Under the pieces are notes generated by a model. That model ran no database searches. It saw only the letters and a list, made by a program, of their open reading frames with translations, and was not told the DNA's origin. From Mactromeris polynyma (Eukaryota > Mollusca > Bivalvia > Venerida > Mactridae), in contig JASFXZ010000013.1 of the NCBI GenBank assembly GCA_032209605.1, forward strand, positions 7,153,401-7,217,400: 64,000 bases of DNA. Reading direction: 5' to 3'. Made by a program: the position numbers and the translations under genes. Positions within the stretch are counted from its first letter, which is position 1; each line of letters begins with the position of its first letter. Below, in pieces: positions 23,930 through 37,025 of the stretch.

Positions 23930-24280
23930 GATTTAAACCCCAGTGTTTTAACTGACAGTTCCAAGGCTGTATACAACTGTGTTGTGTTTTATCTATTTAT
24001 GATATAGATGTAATACTATATTAAGTTCCCTTGCCCAATGTGCAGTTCTTTTACTTGCTATAATATTCATGTTCAATGGCCACTGACTCTTTTGGCTTGC
24101 TCATGAAGTATTCCACCCTTTAACCCCCGACCCCCTCGTTTTCCCCCTAATTTCTCCTTAGTTGTCGACCATTTCTAGCACCAATATTTACATTATTGTG
24201 TACCATTGCGCCTCCTCAGCGCCTAATGTTTTGTAGACGTATTGGTGTTTCCCTTAGGTCTGTATGGGGAGGCATTTTCT
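23930..24280 (-). repeat. Dispersed noncoding family, near full-length copy
   Basis: Reverse-complement order of the family: CTGACAGTTCCAAGGCTG at the left, GTCTGTATGGGGAGGCATT near the right end. It is the partner of the 8325-8475 copy, which is shorter. Confidence 0.7.
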
Positions 24281-26436
24281 TGTGTATGTGACGTTCTATG
24301 TAAGACATTAATTTCTCTATTTGTGTTGGATTAGTATGGTGAATACAAGAAAATATATAAAAAAAACAAGACGAAACGTTACATTTCTCATAGATTTATA
24401 TGACCACATTAAGTCAAATTTTATAGCCCGAATAAATCTTAATATAATGAAATATACAATGAAAAAAATACAATTTACATGAATAAGGTATAATACACTT
24501 ATAATATAATTATATACAACATTGGATGAATAAATAAATGTTAAAATCAAATGCAGAAAAATGTAGTATATTATATTGTTTTAGAATAAATGATAACGTT
24601 CATAATTTGTTTTGACTAAATAAGAACGTTGCATTTAATACAGACTAAAATAAATTAACATAGAACAAATAATTCGTTCTGGAAGAAGAACCGGTTTATA
24701 AATTATGTTCTAGCATGTCCGCAACAAATATTACAGAAACAAATGTTTTGGTAAAAAAAATTTCAAATCTTGTTTCAATATTTTTAATATCTTTTTCTAT
24801 TTTATGTAGCGAGCATTTCATCAAATAAATGTTTTTCGTTAATACATGAACTTTTGAATAGCAATGTTGTGTAAACCAACTAAATGTTACGTTTACCACT
24901 AAACCAACTTCTCTTCAACCAAACAACGTTTGCAACCTTGACGAAGATCGGTTAACCTTTCGATAAGGGGTACGTTACCTTACCGAAAACCACTGAATTT
25001 CGATGAATTTAACGAAATTCATTTTGGATCTGGAGTGTCCAGCAATCGTATCATCTCGGTAATTGTTTATGTTCTACAACAAATCTTAACCATCAAATTG
25101 CGCCGAAATTTTATCAATATATTTTTTGTTTCAAGTTTTGTTTCAATATATGTTTAATATCTTATATCACATAGAGTTTGACATGGTATTTCTCAACATA
25201 CAGTAAAAATGTCTCATGGAAATCTAAAGTTTTGATAATTTTTGAACGCATTTTACTATTTTATAGCCAAATTACCTATAATTTGGAGAATATTTGACCA
25301 ATTAGCCAGAATCATGTGGGTAAATATGGCTTTTCGGAGATTCCCGGAGTCAAAGGGTCAACTCCAGGGTCAAATAGAATCCACGATTATATATTTGGAT
25401 ATCAGATTCTTTCACGTATGTTGCAACTCAAATCTTAATAATTACTTATGCAGATTGTACGCGTGATGGATTCACACAAAAACTCAAACAGTAACATTAG
25501 ATACTACGATAGTAAACTCTCATACTATCAAATACTATCTATAGTTTCAAATTCTTCCAAAGGCGTTGAACTTGCTCGTGCTTTATGTTTGAGATACAAC
25601 AGCAAAGCACTATATAATATTTAAAGTTCATCTATTAGCACCATTATATGCCGACTTAAATATTTCGTGCACAAATCAACAATATGTGAATCCAGCAAGT
25701 TTGTTCCTAATTACATTTTGTACTAACATCTATTCTTGTTCCTATTTCAATGTTTGTCGATATGACGATTACTACACATCAGAACAATATGGACGGGAAA
25801 TAATCACAGGAGAGATGGAAATAAATAATATCATAACTAAAGATAAAATCATATACTTACTATAAAGTTTAACATCTTATTTCAAGACAGAAATCACTCA
25901 GTCATACCAATTTTGCAGTTTAATAGCTACTTCAAATATACTTAAGAAGGTAATTTTTAACGGATCATCTCATCGTACGGAGTTAATATGGTTGAAAACA
26001 GTTCATAAATTAGTGTAAAAGTATGTTTTTATATACGACAACACAATCGCGGGAGCCTTACATCATAACATAAGACAATAGTATCCAAAATGCGCTGTTT
26101 AGGCGATACTCTATCACAAACTGTTTAAATATTTGTTATTGATATACGACTGAACTAAAAGGTAGGTCGAAGCTCATAAATACATTAAAACAAGCAGTAT
26201 ATAAAAATATTTACACAATACGAAATAATACAAATCACTGAACAAAAGTCAGTCTGTCTCGTACAACGATACACTCGTGTATCATTCAATACAAATGTAT
26301 GTATGTAAAATACTATGTGTGATATAAAAACTAAGAGTAGTGTCCGTCTGTCTTGGGTTTGAGTAGCTGAACGTTATGTTAACAATGTGTCGGCGAGTTG
26401 GCACGTCTAACTTTATTAGTTATACTCCAACTTATT
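24281..26436. other. Noncoding, downstream of the GPCR gene
   Basis: No exon is supported. It aligns with 8900-9990 of the left duplicate in its second half. Confidence 0.5.
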
Positions 26437-26658
26437 TCACAATACTGTTTCTCGTTCTACATCGTATCCAAGATCAAAGCGAACTTCTCCATTATTATTG
26501 TTTTTCTTCAGTTTTGTTTTACTACTATCGGTTGCACCGTTTGTAATTACACGTTTATCATCAACTTCTGAAGTCAAATCATTTATCTCCCTTTCATTCT
26601 GTAGCGCCATATTCGCTTCTAATAGTCGAAGCTGTTCGGCTGTCGTCGACTGTGGATG
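26437..26658 (-). CDS. Class B GPCR, terminal exon (cytoplasmic tail ending ETVL)
   Basis: The acceptor is TTTGTTTTCCAAAG. The exon encodes 73 residues beginning HPQSTTAEQLRLLEANMALQ and ending GYDVERETVL, then TGA. It is hydrophilic and charged with a run of KK and NNNN, as expected for a receptor tail. The last four residues ETVL fit a class I PDZ-binding motif (T at -2, L at 0). It joins in phase 0 to the 31134 donor (GAG|GTACAT). The intron would be about 4.5 kb. The link to the GPCR is inferred from phase, strand and order, so it could instead be the last exon of another gene. The left duplicate has lost it. Confidence 0.6.
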   Translation of the reverse strand, partial: HPQSTTAEQLRLLEANMALQNEREINDLTSEVDDKRVITNGATDSSKTKLKKNNNNGEVRFDLGYDVERETVL

Positions 26659-29600
26659 CTTTGGAAAACAAATAATTGAAATAAAAGAAACTAGCAACAA
26701 AGTATACAATAAAGTAGAATCTGCACTAATGAATTTAGGGTAAAGAAAAAATAGCATAATAATCATGCTTTTATCTTGACATTGTTAAAACTGAACGGCA
26801 CTGCTATTTCGGTCCGCCTAAACACGTGCGAAATGAACTATCAATTGTAGACCAGGGATTTGTCTTGGTTTCTCTAACTACATATTTATATTGCACTCGG
26901 TTACAAACGTTTACGATATAACACGACCTATTCATAACTCAATTTTATTAAAAATAATTCTATATTCAATTTAAAAAATTGCAATAAACACGAGTCAATA
27001 CGTATCGACTTGTGCGAAAGTACAAATGAGCGACATTACTACGGAACGAAACAGCAGTGACGTTTAGAACATCCAACATGGCCGCAACGGAGCGTTTGTA
27101 ATAACACAATGGAGGAACAAAGTATCACATTTTGAAAAATGAAAACGCAGAAATCGCAAACGTTTTACTAAAACATCTGTAAAATGCTTCAAAGTATTGA
27201 ATTCAAAATATGAAGTTATATCGTCCTAAGAAAATAGGTATCACCTACGATAGTTTGGAAACAAATGAGAGCATACGAAATAAAAGCAATTTACGTGTAT
27301 GACATTTTATAGATGAAAATTATTCGAGAATTCTACCTAACTACAAAATACAGAAAACAAACAGATAATAAATTAACAGATTAGTAAATGAATAAAGTTA
27401 TTGTCAGAAGTAAATAAATAAAACTAGACTACAAATTAATTCAAACGTTTAATCCATTTGTTATTCAATTTGGGTTAAGCAATTACACTCAACATACAGT
27501 AATGTTAAAACATTGAAATACACTCGCTAGATATATCTGTTTTCAAAACAATACAGCCGTTGGATCAATGTGATTTTGTATTATGCAATGCTGTATTATT
27601 ATATGTGCATTTATGTCAATATTACGGTGTTGCCGCCGTTCATTGCGTTGTAAATACTGTTCTCTTTTCAAATTATTAATGGCGGCGAAAATCGATTATT
27701 TTGATAACTAAGATCCTTATGCCTTATCGAGTAAATTTGAAATGGATATCTTTGTTAATCAATTGTGATACGATTAAAGTAATGTGCATGACTTAAAACG
27801 ATAAACATCTTCAACTTGCAGCTAACTCTCATCAGTACAAATCTAAATTTGTAAACGATGAAATTAGTTCATTGCATTTGCAGGATTAGACAAATTACCA
27901 TCAGAAAACATCATTTGTCGAGGTGACATCCATTGCAGAAAAATTGAGTGGAAATTGACATTATTTCTTTTCGCCTCATTTAACACAATATTTTCTCGTG
28001 GATATTGTCAGATGGGCCTTGTTGAAGCGCCATGGGATATATATTTGTATGATGTGTAATTACATTAGAAGTATGCTGACAAGACACACTCAATACATAT
28101 ACACACTCAGGTCATGAAGCCAACAATGATACATTCGTGGTTAAGACGTTGTTAAGTCATTAGTATTGTTAAAAAAAGAGTTATATGAAAACCAGTCAAA
28201 ATATTTTCATAGGCTCCGAAACCAAAGTCAATAATTAACAATTTGGGATGTTAACTGTGTTTACAAACATTTCTGCTTGATATAAAAATTAATGTTATTT
28301 CCTCGGTTATATCATTTAATAAACCTTATTTTTGGTCTCAATTTTTCTTATTTGAATAATTTCAAATATAAAACATTGGCTCATTTTATCATTCTTTAAC
28401 GAAATCGACCAATAACTGATTTTTTTCATTAGCATTGAAATGTTTTTGTTAATTTCCATGTGGTTTTTTATTTCGACAGTGAAAACATCTATTAGTTTTA
28501 TAATTGAAGGCAATGTTGTTCATTATGTATACAGGCGGTTTCCATAACAAACGGAGGTAAGTTTTGAAAATTGGAATATGATTTCTTGAATTAAATGATA
28601 TTATATGGCTGTAAAATAACATTCATGAAATTGGATGACTAAGTAAATTCCCCTCAATTGTGTAATTACTTTGGATGGTAAATGTGCTTACCGTGGTTTC
28701 AGAAAGTTCGTCATCCTATAAAAGGGGAAACATATATAACACCAAGAATGAATCAATACACAAAACATGCTCCTGTAAGTTTGCAAATAAAAACGAAACA
28801 AGACAGAACAATATTTGAATGCAAAAACTGTTTTAAATAAATCAGCAATTATAAATAGTCGATTTGAAGATGATATAACGTATTTTACTGAGATGTTGTG
28901 TGTCATTTAGAACACATTATATGTGAGCCGAACAATAAAGGCCTTTATGTCATTAATAATTCATGTGTAAGTACTCATTAAGGTCCATATGCATTGCAAA
29001 TTTGTTCATAAAAATATTCATAGAACAGAATATTTAAGTGTTGTGCGTTTTATTGCTGTTTAGTTGCTCTACCTCGAATGACAAATTTTGGTTTCATGCA
29101 GTTCAACAAATTTTCTTTAGACTGATAATTAATGCAGTCTGTTTAAATCCATGCGTACATGCAGAATACTTTCCGCTCAACAGAAACATATCCCATCCAA
29201 TTTAAATTAAAGACGTAACGAGGGATATATCAAATTATCTTCCACAGTCTATGCTTGTTCATCATAGAAATTAATTGTGAAGTATGCCACCGAGTTTAAA
29301 ATCATTACGTGATTTCGTCGTAAATTTTAACTTTTTTGAGTTATTCTAATATAATAGAAACTTTCTAGGTTAACAGTTGACTGCTTTGATCATTTATCAT
29401 CCTCGCAAAGAACTGGTGTGATGAATTCTGAACCAACTTTTTTCCGCTGAAGACTTGTGCGCTCTTTTCCCAGGGATCGTCTTCATACAGACATCATAAG
29501 ATATGTACACATACGGTATTAACCGTGATAGTGCCAATTAAATATATACTTCAAGCACTGACCGTCATTGTTACATCGTTTTAAAACACACGCGGTCCAT

Positions 29601-30890
29601 TTTGTGTTTCGTACTACAAAGTATTTCAAGGAAAATTGCTTTTTTCAGACATTGTATTGCTTAAACAGACATGAATATAATTATGAGTTGATGTCAAGTG
29701 TCTTATCTACAAATTTGATTTTTGAAATGCTTTATGTAAGTGTGGACTACAATAAACGAGCATGAAGGAGACTACCATGCTATCATTCATGTAAGGAATC
29801 CTGTGACAGTCATCGTAATTGTAATCACCACGATACGAAATGCGACATCACATCTTAATCAGAAATTACGACACCACGAGTGATGGTACTACACGACGGT
29901 TTGGAACAATGCACTGCAATGCCTAGATTCGATTTTGACATCATCTGTCAAACTTGTCATAACGCATGGACAAGAATGAGGTTTATTCGTAATTGTTTAA
30001 GAAGTGACGACAACTATTAACACATTGATGAAATAGATCCGTTATCGTTCGCAGATATTTTCACACGAATACGGTCTCTATACTGTGACGAAAGGAACAG
30101 TATTCACCGTATCGGTAAATGTTCTAGAGTTTTAACCACTATTTGTTTCGGTTACTCACACTGTTTTTTCAGATTTGTACAGGATTAGATTTCTTGAAGA
30201 TGATGTGATTACGTCAAAAGACATGAAAGCGACGTCGTACCGAGGCTACAACGTAACGAGCGAGCGTGCAATATCGCAGAATCGGGTGATATCACGGTAT
30301 TGCGATGGCTGTATCAGGATTCCGTTTACATGCGATATATTACCGTGTCATACTTTGCCAGAAAACTGTAAAACCAATAAAGGTATTATTCATATAGAGT
30401 GTAAGTTACATCAAGGATAAAACTATTTTACCCAGTAAACCATATACGTTTGTTAATAGCATCAAGCATTTCGGTATATTCGCTGGATATTGAAATATGC
30501 TGACCAAGTTGATCCGTGGAAATGCATGCTGGCAAAAATACTTATTGTCCGATGATGACTGCATTCCTTATTTTATCATACTATTTTGATCTGAACACAT
30601 TCTACCTTTTTCGTCCAGGAACCTTTCCTAACGTCGTTAATTACTTGATATAATATCAAACAAACTATGTCCAGATTACTATTTGAACAGATTGAACGAT
30701 ATCTCGAACTGTTTCATTCTCTTAAAAAAGCCACATGATTTGTCATATATGTAGTTATTTTCCAACACGTGATTTAATGAACAGTTAATATTAGGCATTT
30801 AATAAAATCGTGGAATACAGTGGAATGGGGCGTCGTGCTGTTTAAATTCAAACTGCAATCTATTCTTTTATATTAGAGTGAGTGTATATT
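26659..30890. other. Intron and noncoding sequence of the GPCR gene
   Basis: Mostly aligned with 10000-12560 of the left duplicate. The stretch 26660-27567 and the stretch 30000-30615 exist only in this copy. A forward open frame at 30175-30420 lies in the second of these but has no recognisable domain. Confidence 0.6.
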
Positions 30891-31250
30891 TCACGTATGT
30901 ACGTTGTCAGTATCATTACATGAACAACAATCACAATTTATTCCATTGTCTGGGTTCCATGTACACGTACACGGACATAAATGGTTTGCTTGTTCATTGT
31001 CATGATCATTGTATTCATAATTATCCACGTGTTTTGCCAAGTGATGCGGAGATATTTCAGTCATGTTCTCAAATATAGTGTCACGCCTAACATCAGGACA
31101 AATTCTACTTTTTAACGCACGTAGTGGATGTACCTCTGTTCCTGAAGGCAAGAAAAACGACGACGTCCTGGAACTTCTTCTACGCCCGGAAGTATGGCGG
31201 CCATGACGGATTCTAAACCGATACCATTTCTGTTTCATGACTCGACGAAC
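30891..31250 (-). CDS. Class B GPCR, tail exon (spliced form ends at 31134; unspliced form reads to a stop at 30891)
   Basis: The acceptor CGTATTTAG is followed by VRRVMKQKWYRFRIRHG, the basic helix-8 region that directly follows the NGE of TM7 in this family. If the donor GAG|GTACAT at 31134 is used, the exon gives 39 residues and joins 26658 in phase. If not, translation continues for 80 more residues through an acidic/His stretch and a cysteine-rich end (CPCTCTW, then CDCCSC) to TGA at 30891. Both outcomes are possible; alternative C-termini are common in class B receptors. The helix-8 assignment is strong and the choice of end is open. Confidence 0.8.
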   Translation of the reverse strand, partial: VRRVMKQKWYRFRIRHGRHTSGRRRSSRTSSFFLPSGTEVHPLRALKSRICPDVRRDTIFENMTEISPHHLAKHVDNYEYNDHDNEQANHLCPCTCTWNPDNGINCDCCSCNDTDNVHT

Positions 31251-31838
31251 CTAAATACGAACAAAACAAAGTGTAACAAAACTATTACAATTAAAATGAT
31301 AAATTCCATTTATATAATACATTTTTGTTAGGATATACATAACAATGCTTAATCTTGATTTTCAAAATCCAGTATAAAATTTAATATTTGTGTCTAAAAT
31401 TTAAAAATATTCTTATTCAGTTCTTGATTTCACGATCGCAAATAATTTCCAAAATGTATTCAGATATTTACATTTTATATTTAATAGATAAGTTATAACA
31501 ATAATGTTATAGCCGATAGAGAAAGTAAAATTCAAAATATTCAACAACTTAAAAACTGACACAATTTCCTCATTTTAAGGGTAAATATGTGTAATGCTTA
31601 TATGTGCAAATTCTCGTGATCGCGTACAAGAGCATTTGATTCTACGCACGCATTCGCAACGAAATACACATCAAACAAAATAAAATGTACGCATAATTGT
31701 TTATCCTTTAACAGTTTGCCAATTTAAAATGATTACATAAACATATGTTACATAACTTATAATGGTGTGTGTAAGATATGTATTATCTTAATGGGTTGAT
31801 GTTGTGAGAAAATTCAAGTGACTTAGTAAAAATCTTAC

Positions 31839-31880
31839 CTCTCCATTCAAAAAGCAGTACAAGATTGCCACAAATATTCC
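31839..31880 (-). CDS. Class B GPCR, 42-nt exon encoding the end of TM7
   Basis: The exon is exactly 42 nt, phase 0 to phase 0, with acceptor TAATATTACAG and donor GTAAGA. It encodes GIFVAILYCFLNGE, the family's TM7 signature. A separate 42-nt exon at this place is a known hallmark of secretin-family receptor genes, and it can be skipped in vertebrate CRF, PTH and calcitonin receptors. Its presence strongly supports the gene model. Confidence 0.93.
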
Positions 31881-32225
31881 CTGTAATATTAAGTAACATT
31901 GAAACATCTGTCTATTATCGTACAATATTCAAGTTAATACAAAATCTTTGTTACAAGATGTTCCTGCTACCGTTTGTTAAATTCACAGCCAAATCAAGGT
32001 ACCATCCAAGTACTTGTCAATGGTTCTGTTAAACATATATTTAGTTGATCATATGTGATAGATTCATTAGGATCCAATGTTTTGAGACTCTATTTTATAT
32101 GTGGAAGTTATCAGTTCCTGAATTGAACAAGTTCGTTCTTATTGGTTACAAGATCTACATCAGGTAAGAACCAAAATAACAAAAATATAAAGCACATCTT
32201 ATACATACAATAATTTAATTCTTAC

Positions 32226-32361
32226 CTGTGAGGAATGCAAAACAGCGTTTGTCACGTGATACGCAACTTTTAATCCTCTGTTATCAGCCGGACTCATAAT
32301 AAACAGTAAATTTGTGATTCCTAACAATGGCATTAATACCACTGTAGCTTTTATTGCTTTC
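32226..32361 (-). CDS. Class B GPCR, exon for TM6 to start of TM7
   Basis: 136 nt, acceptor GTTTTCAG, donor GTAAGA, phase 1 in (completing Arg from AG|G) and phase 0 out. It encodes 45 residues: KAIKATVVLMPLLGITNLLF (TM6 with the conserved KAT..L.PLLGI), an extracellular loop MSPADNRGLK, and the beginning of TM7 ending LHSSQ. The SSQ|GIF junction corresponds to the family's S(F/S)QG(F/I)(F/V). ITNLL is a variant seen in PDF receptors, whereas ITYLLF is commoner in other subfamilies. Confidence 0.93.
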
Positions 32362-32878
32362 CTGAAAACAAAAATAAAGAAATAAATTACGTCGTTTAAT
32401 TCAATACTATTCTATTGACAAAATTCTCATGGAAAATATTGCTACAGAAATTAATACAAAAGGGTATATTCCGTGTGTTTAAAGCTTTGTTTTTCAAAAG
32501 GCTGGATAAGACGAAATATCGGTCCAAGGCGAATTTGTAATTTTCATTATGAATTTTTTTTTATTTGTTCAGTACAACTAGTTCCATGGCAATTTTCGAC
32601 AGTCGCATCGCCTTTATACGAAAACTACATTTTCTGGAAGTGGCGCAAGAATAATAGGCAAGAGAATCGGTTAAAACATCAGAGCGAAACGAGCGTAACA
32701 TACTCAATACTGATAGTAATCTTTACTGCGCAATTAAATTTAATGGTTCAACAATGGACAATAATAATTATTTCCTTCTGTGAATCTGAAAGTGTTGAAT
32801 ACAAAACCAGTGTTCAATACCGAAAAACTTCAGTGCTTTCAGCGCTTTGATAATGTTTTGAAGAACATTTATATTTAC

Positions 32879-32964
32879 CTGATATTGGCGGACTCTATTC
32901 TATTGTTTGCTCGAAGTTTTGATACAAGAACTCGGATGATATTTACAAGAAAGACGAGGTTTAC
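32879..32964 (-). CDS. Class B GPCR, exon for the cytoplasmic half of TM5 and loop 3
   Basis: 86 nt, acceptor TTTTTCTAG, donor GTAAAT, phase 0 in. It encodes VNLVFLVNIIRVLVSKLRAN then NRIESANI and AG of an Arg codon. FLxNIIRVLxxKLR is the G-protein-coupling end of TM5 in class B receptors. It joins ILALV from the 34203 exon and RKAIKAT from 32361 without any frame problem. Confidence 0.92.
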
Positions 32965-33659
32965 CTAGAAAAATATAAAGTGTAAAATTACATTAACACT
33001 AAAACAACACAACAAAGGACAAACACATTCATATAGTTATCATAGAACACATTTAATTCACGTGATATGAATATAAACCTAACATATTTGGGAAACAAAC
33101 AAAAAGTGGATATGTCAATAGTAGTTCCGTTTCATTATCTTTTGAAACATAACGTCAGTACAATCGCGATTTTAACTATAAATGTATCGAACATGTTATA
33201 CTTTCAACAAGCCTTTATTAAGTTGATTTTTTAGATGAATTATAAAAAACGATAAGATTTTCAGTATAGAACTGAAATCACTTAAATAGATTATGTGCAA
33301 ATGTAACATGTGATATTTACTTCACAACGTGGCACAGGACATCCGATGCATTACGACAACGACTTAAATAAGATTTAATTTTACCATTCGGACAAAATAA
33401 CGTCAGTAAATATACAGTAGACGACAGCAAACAAATGTTAAAACTCCATTAAGATAATTGTCCAGACACAAATTACAATTTGTGAAAATTCGACAATTAT
33501 CTGAAGTATACTGGTTCTATAAGTTGATGAAATTGGCTGACGAATATTCATTAAATAATTCGTGCTAATTAATGAAAACATTTGCTGGAATTACAGGCAG
33601 CAACATGAAACATCTTACGGAGGTTTATGAAACTATGACAAGTCGAATTGTTTCACTGA

Positions 33660-34085
33660 AAGAGCTAAGTTGATACTGTTATAATCATTCACATGGGACA
33701 ATGTCTCTCCACAGAGACCCAAAGGAAACTAAAGCCAACAAAAGATGTGGCACTGAGGAGTTCCAGGTGTAAACATGTAAATGAAAATAGTGGTGTTAGA
33801 AATGGTCTGGTCAATCCTCAAAAATAATTATGGAGAATTTAGGGGGACAACGAGGTGAATAATTTTAATGGATGGAAAACATCAGGTAACAAGCCAAGAA
33901 AGTCAGTAATCATAGTCCGAAAGGCGGCGAAAAGAACATGAATATTTTATGAAGTAAAATAATTGCACATGGGGAAAGGGATACTTAATATATATCTAAT
34001 ATATAAATGCATATATAAATAATAATCACATATCGATTTACATCATTAGAACTGTCAGTAAAAATACTTGGTAGACAAACACCTT
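33660..34085 (+). repeat. Dispersed noncoding family, near full-length copy in a GPCR intron
   Basis: It occupies the same relative place as the 13255-13680 copy in the left duplicate, so this insertion predates the duplication. It reads ATGTCTCTCCACAGAGACCC and ends near ATTAGAACTGTCAGTAAA. Confidence 0.7.
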
Positions 34086-34202
34086 GGGGATGGGTGATTA
34101 TAAATTGAATGGCTAATTATCAAACGTCAGGATTCATAGAAAATATATAAAAACGATTAAGAAAAAAAACAGTAGAAAGATAATAATTAAGTGCATACTT
34201 AC

Positions 34203-34333
34203 AACCAATGCAAGAATGAAAGGAGCGATAATGATCCAATGAGAAAGAAGTTGTGAGTAGTTACTCCAGCAATAAGAATGATGTTGAAAATGTAACACAA
34301 TACACCAGGCAACCACAAATAAAGCTGGTAGAC
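34203..34333 (-). CDS. Class B GPCR, exon for TM4, extracellular loop 2 and start of TM5
   Basis: 131 nt, acceptor ATATATTTCAG, donor GTAAGT. The first two bases complete the Gly codon of IGWG. It encodes LPALFVVAWCIVLHF (TM4 with the conserved P and W), QHHSYCW (loop 2 with the CW pair whose Cys bonds to TM3), and WIIIAPFILALV (TM5). The left-duplicate counterpart at 13790-13868 is broken, which shows which features decayed. Confidence 0.93.
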
Positions 34334-36152
34334 CTGAAATATATACAATAATAATCGTGATATCCGTAATAGACATACATGTGATATTAAGTATGATATC
34401 ATGATGTCATACAAATCTAATGTCTCATCTGTCTATATTAATATAAACGCACAAACAACTTTTCTTCTGTGACAGATGAACATATTGTAGAAAATTGAAA
34501 CATACTAAACATTTCTTTTATAAAATCTGTCCATTACAAATTCATTAAAATTGAGTTCATTGTAAGGTTAGGTTTTTCAAAGAAAGTTATTCATCACTCC
34601 TATGTTCAAGTATTACTCATTTTTGGATTAATCTTGCTGAACCATTCAAACGATCAGTTATACCGCAAAACAGCGACATGTGATAGTGTCATACACATTA
34701 ACTGAAACAAAATTTCAATTCGGTAGCAATGTGTGTGACCTTCGTCCGGCATTTTTCTAGGTGGTTCACAAAGTACATTTTCACTCTCAGAAGCAACTGT
34801 CTACTTCAAACTTGATTCATTACACAATAAATCTAAATCCTACTTTGTGTCAATCAAATGAACAAGTTACTGATATATTTCAATATTTACTGGAACATTT
34901 TAAGCTCGAGTAATCTAGAAATACAACCGTGGTAATTGCTTAATGTATTTCCAAAAGGTTTCTGTACCGGACTCTCACTATGAAGGACGCAAACGTATTA
35001 TTTCTATGGATTTTAAGCAACGATACGATAATACGTCCAATGTCAATCCATAGTGCCTCAAAGGTTCAACCGATGCGAGAAAGATCAGACAATATGCATG
35101 CATATACAAATTAACGTTTGTAAAAAGAATCAAGAAGACTTCCATTATATTTGCAAACAAACAATGTGTCTGTTTTTGCCATCTGGGAACACAAATACAA
35201 AATACATTTACACATTGGCACTATAAGATGTTTATAAATTTAAGCGCTTAACAAGTGATAATACACATTTCAACTTCAGGTCCGCGTTAGAAATGCTTTG
35301 TCTCATATTCAAAACATTTTCCATGTAAACAATTTCTGATTTTGTTTGTCCAAAAATATCAAGCCCAACTTTAAGGAAAGACGACCAACATAAATAGCTG
35401 ATAATTCTTTCAAAACATTATAATACAAATTATTCACAATTTATATCTATTGGTGTCTGGTTTGTGACTTATATGATAATGAATCTTACATTCATAGAAC
35501 TATTTTAGAAAATATATAGGGTATATTAATATTTTGGAAACATTTTCAAAATAGAAATGTATTGAATTTTGTGACCTGTGTAAAACTATTTGTTTTCATT
35601 TAATATATATAAATGTCTGTACTGACAAATAGAACAAAAAAATATATAATGTATTGAAATAGCATATTTGGACCGGATAAAGTACACGACGGCGATTGTC
35701 GTACAAAATTACATACTTATATCATTCGACTGCAACATTTGAAATAATTCAGGACTTACTAAACCAGACAGATTGAAAACCCGCGCCGACAAGTAGTTAT
35801 AAAAGCACTCCTAAATATGTGATTAAAATTTTTATTCTCGCGGTACTTGTTGTTGACTGACAATTTAATATCCTTGCACGCTAGAAATGTCACAGAACAA
35901 CACGGAAATAGCAAAGATTTTGTGAATATAACAATTTTATGTTATATCTAATGGAACAATTCAAGACTAGATATTCCCTTAACAAGACCTTAAAACATAA
36001 ACTTGTGTATTATATTATTCTTGTGAGCAGAAATCTAGGACGAAACGTCGAAAATAAAGTTCAGGTTTGATAACCTTTTACAGATTTCCGTTTGTTCTTC
36101 ACAGCACGACTATAAACTTTGAACAGACGAAATTAATTGTTTTCATAAGGAT

Positions 36153-36450
36153 GAACGAGGAGCGCGAAATAAGGTGCAGATTGGGTTTACATGTACCTTG
36201 AGAGCGGCGTGAGAGGAGCGCGAAATAAGGTGCAGATTGGGTGTACATGTACTTTGAGAGCGGCGTGAGAGGAGCGCGAAATAAGGTGCAGATTGTGTGT
36301 ACATGTACCTTGAGAGCGGCGTGAGAGGAGCGCGAAATAAGGTGAAGATTGGATGTACATATACCTTGAGAGCGGCGTGAGAGGAGCGCGAAATAAGGTG
36401 CAGATTGGGTGTATATGTACTTTGAGAGCGGCGTGAGAGGAGCGCGAAAT
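36153..36450 (+). repeat. 56-bp tandem repeat, about five copies
   Basis: The unit starts GAGGAGCGCGAAATAAGGTG, continues CAGATTGGGTGTACATGTAC, and ends TTTGAGAGCGGCGTGA. Five copies plus a partial start are present with few differences. It is GC-richer than its surroundings and lies inside the GPCR intron. Confidence 0.9.
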
Positions 36451-36689
36451 CTATTTTGAAGGTTGCTTCAGTTGCTTCTGATAAGTCATCTAGTGCATGT
36501 GTGACTGGCTTCACTGGTTCATATTGTATATCTATGTTCTGCATGTTTATCCTTTGCTCGTCGTTTCCAATGATGGGGAGATGTTCATCGGGCATTTATA
36601 TACGTTGTCCGTTGTGTATTGCAGTTGTATGCTACGAGTCAGATCGAGTTCACCTTCAACAAAGTTTTAACTTCTTGTAGTGCTTTGTT

Positions 36690-37025
36690 TGCCACCAACA
36701 GTTCCAAGGTGGCACTCCTATCTTAAGTATGAGGTTAGCTAGTTTCTAAGGTTGAAAATCGCTATGTGGTTGTTATTCTTTTTTAGATGTAAAGTCAAAT
36801 TCCCTTTTTTCCATGTGCAATTCCTTGCCTTGATATAGTATTCATCTTCACCCCGCTTTGGTCACTGACTTTCTTTGCTTGTCCTGTCTGTATATATCAT
36901 TCACTCCCTTATCCTCCATATTGTCCTTTTGAATAAGTAATTTGTTTTGAAAGTCAGCCACACAATGCATTGCTTCCACATTCCTATACATGTTTACGCC
37001 TCCTCAATCCCTGATGTTTACGCAA
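36690..37025 (-). repeat. Dispersed noncoding family, diverged copy
   Basis: Reverse-complement order: CAACAGTTCCAAGGTGG at the left, then CCATGTGCAATTCCTTG, and CGCCTCCTCAATCCCTGATG at the right. It is clearly more diverged than the other copies. Confidence 0.55.

Noticed and set aside
30175..30420. 81-codon forward frame with several cysteines
   Set aside because: It follows a pyrimidine tract and AG, but has no recognisable domain, lies within a minus-strand gene, and belongs to sequence absent from the other duplicate. Support is too weak for a call.
36143..36595. 150-codon minus-strand frame
   Set aside because: Most of it is translation of the 56-bp repeat, which changes frame from copy to copy. 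The 56 non-repeat residues at its start match nothing I recognise.
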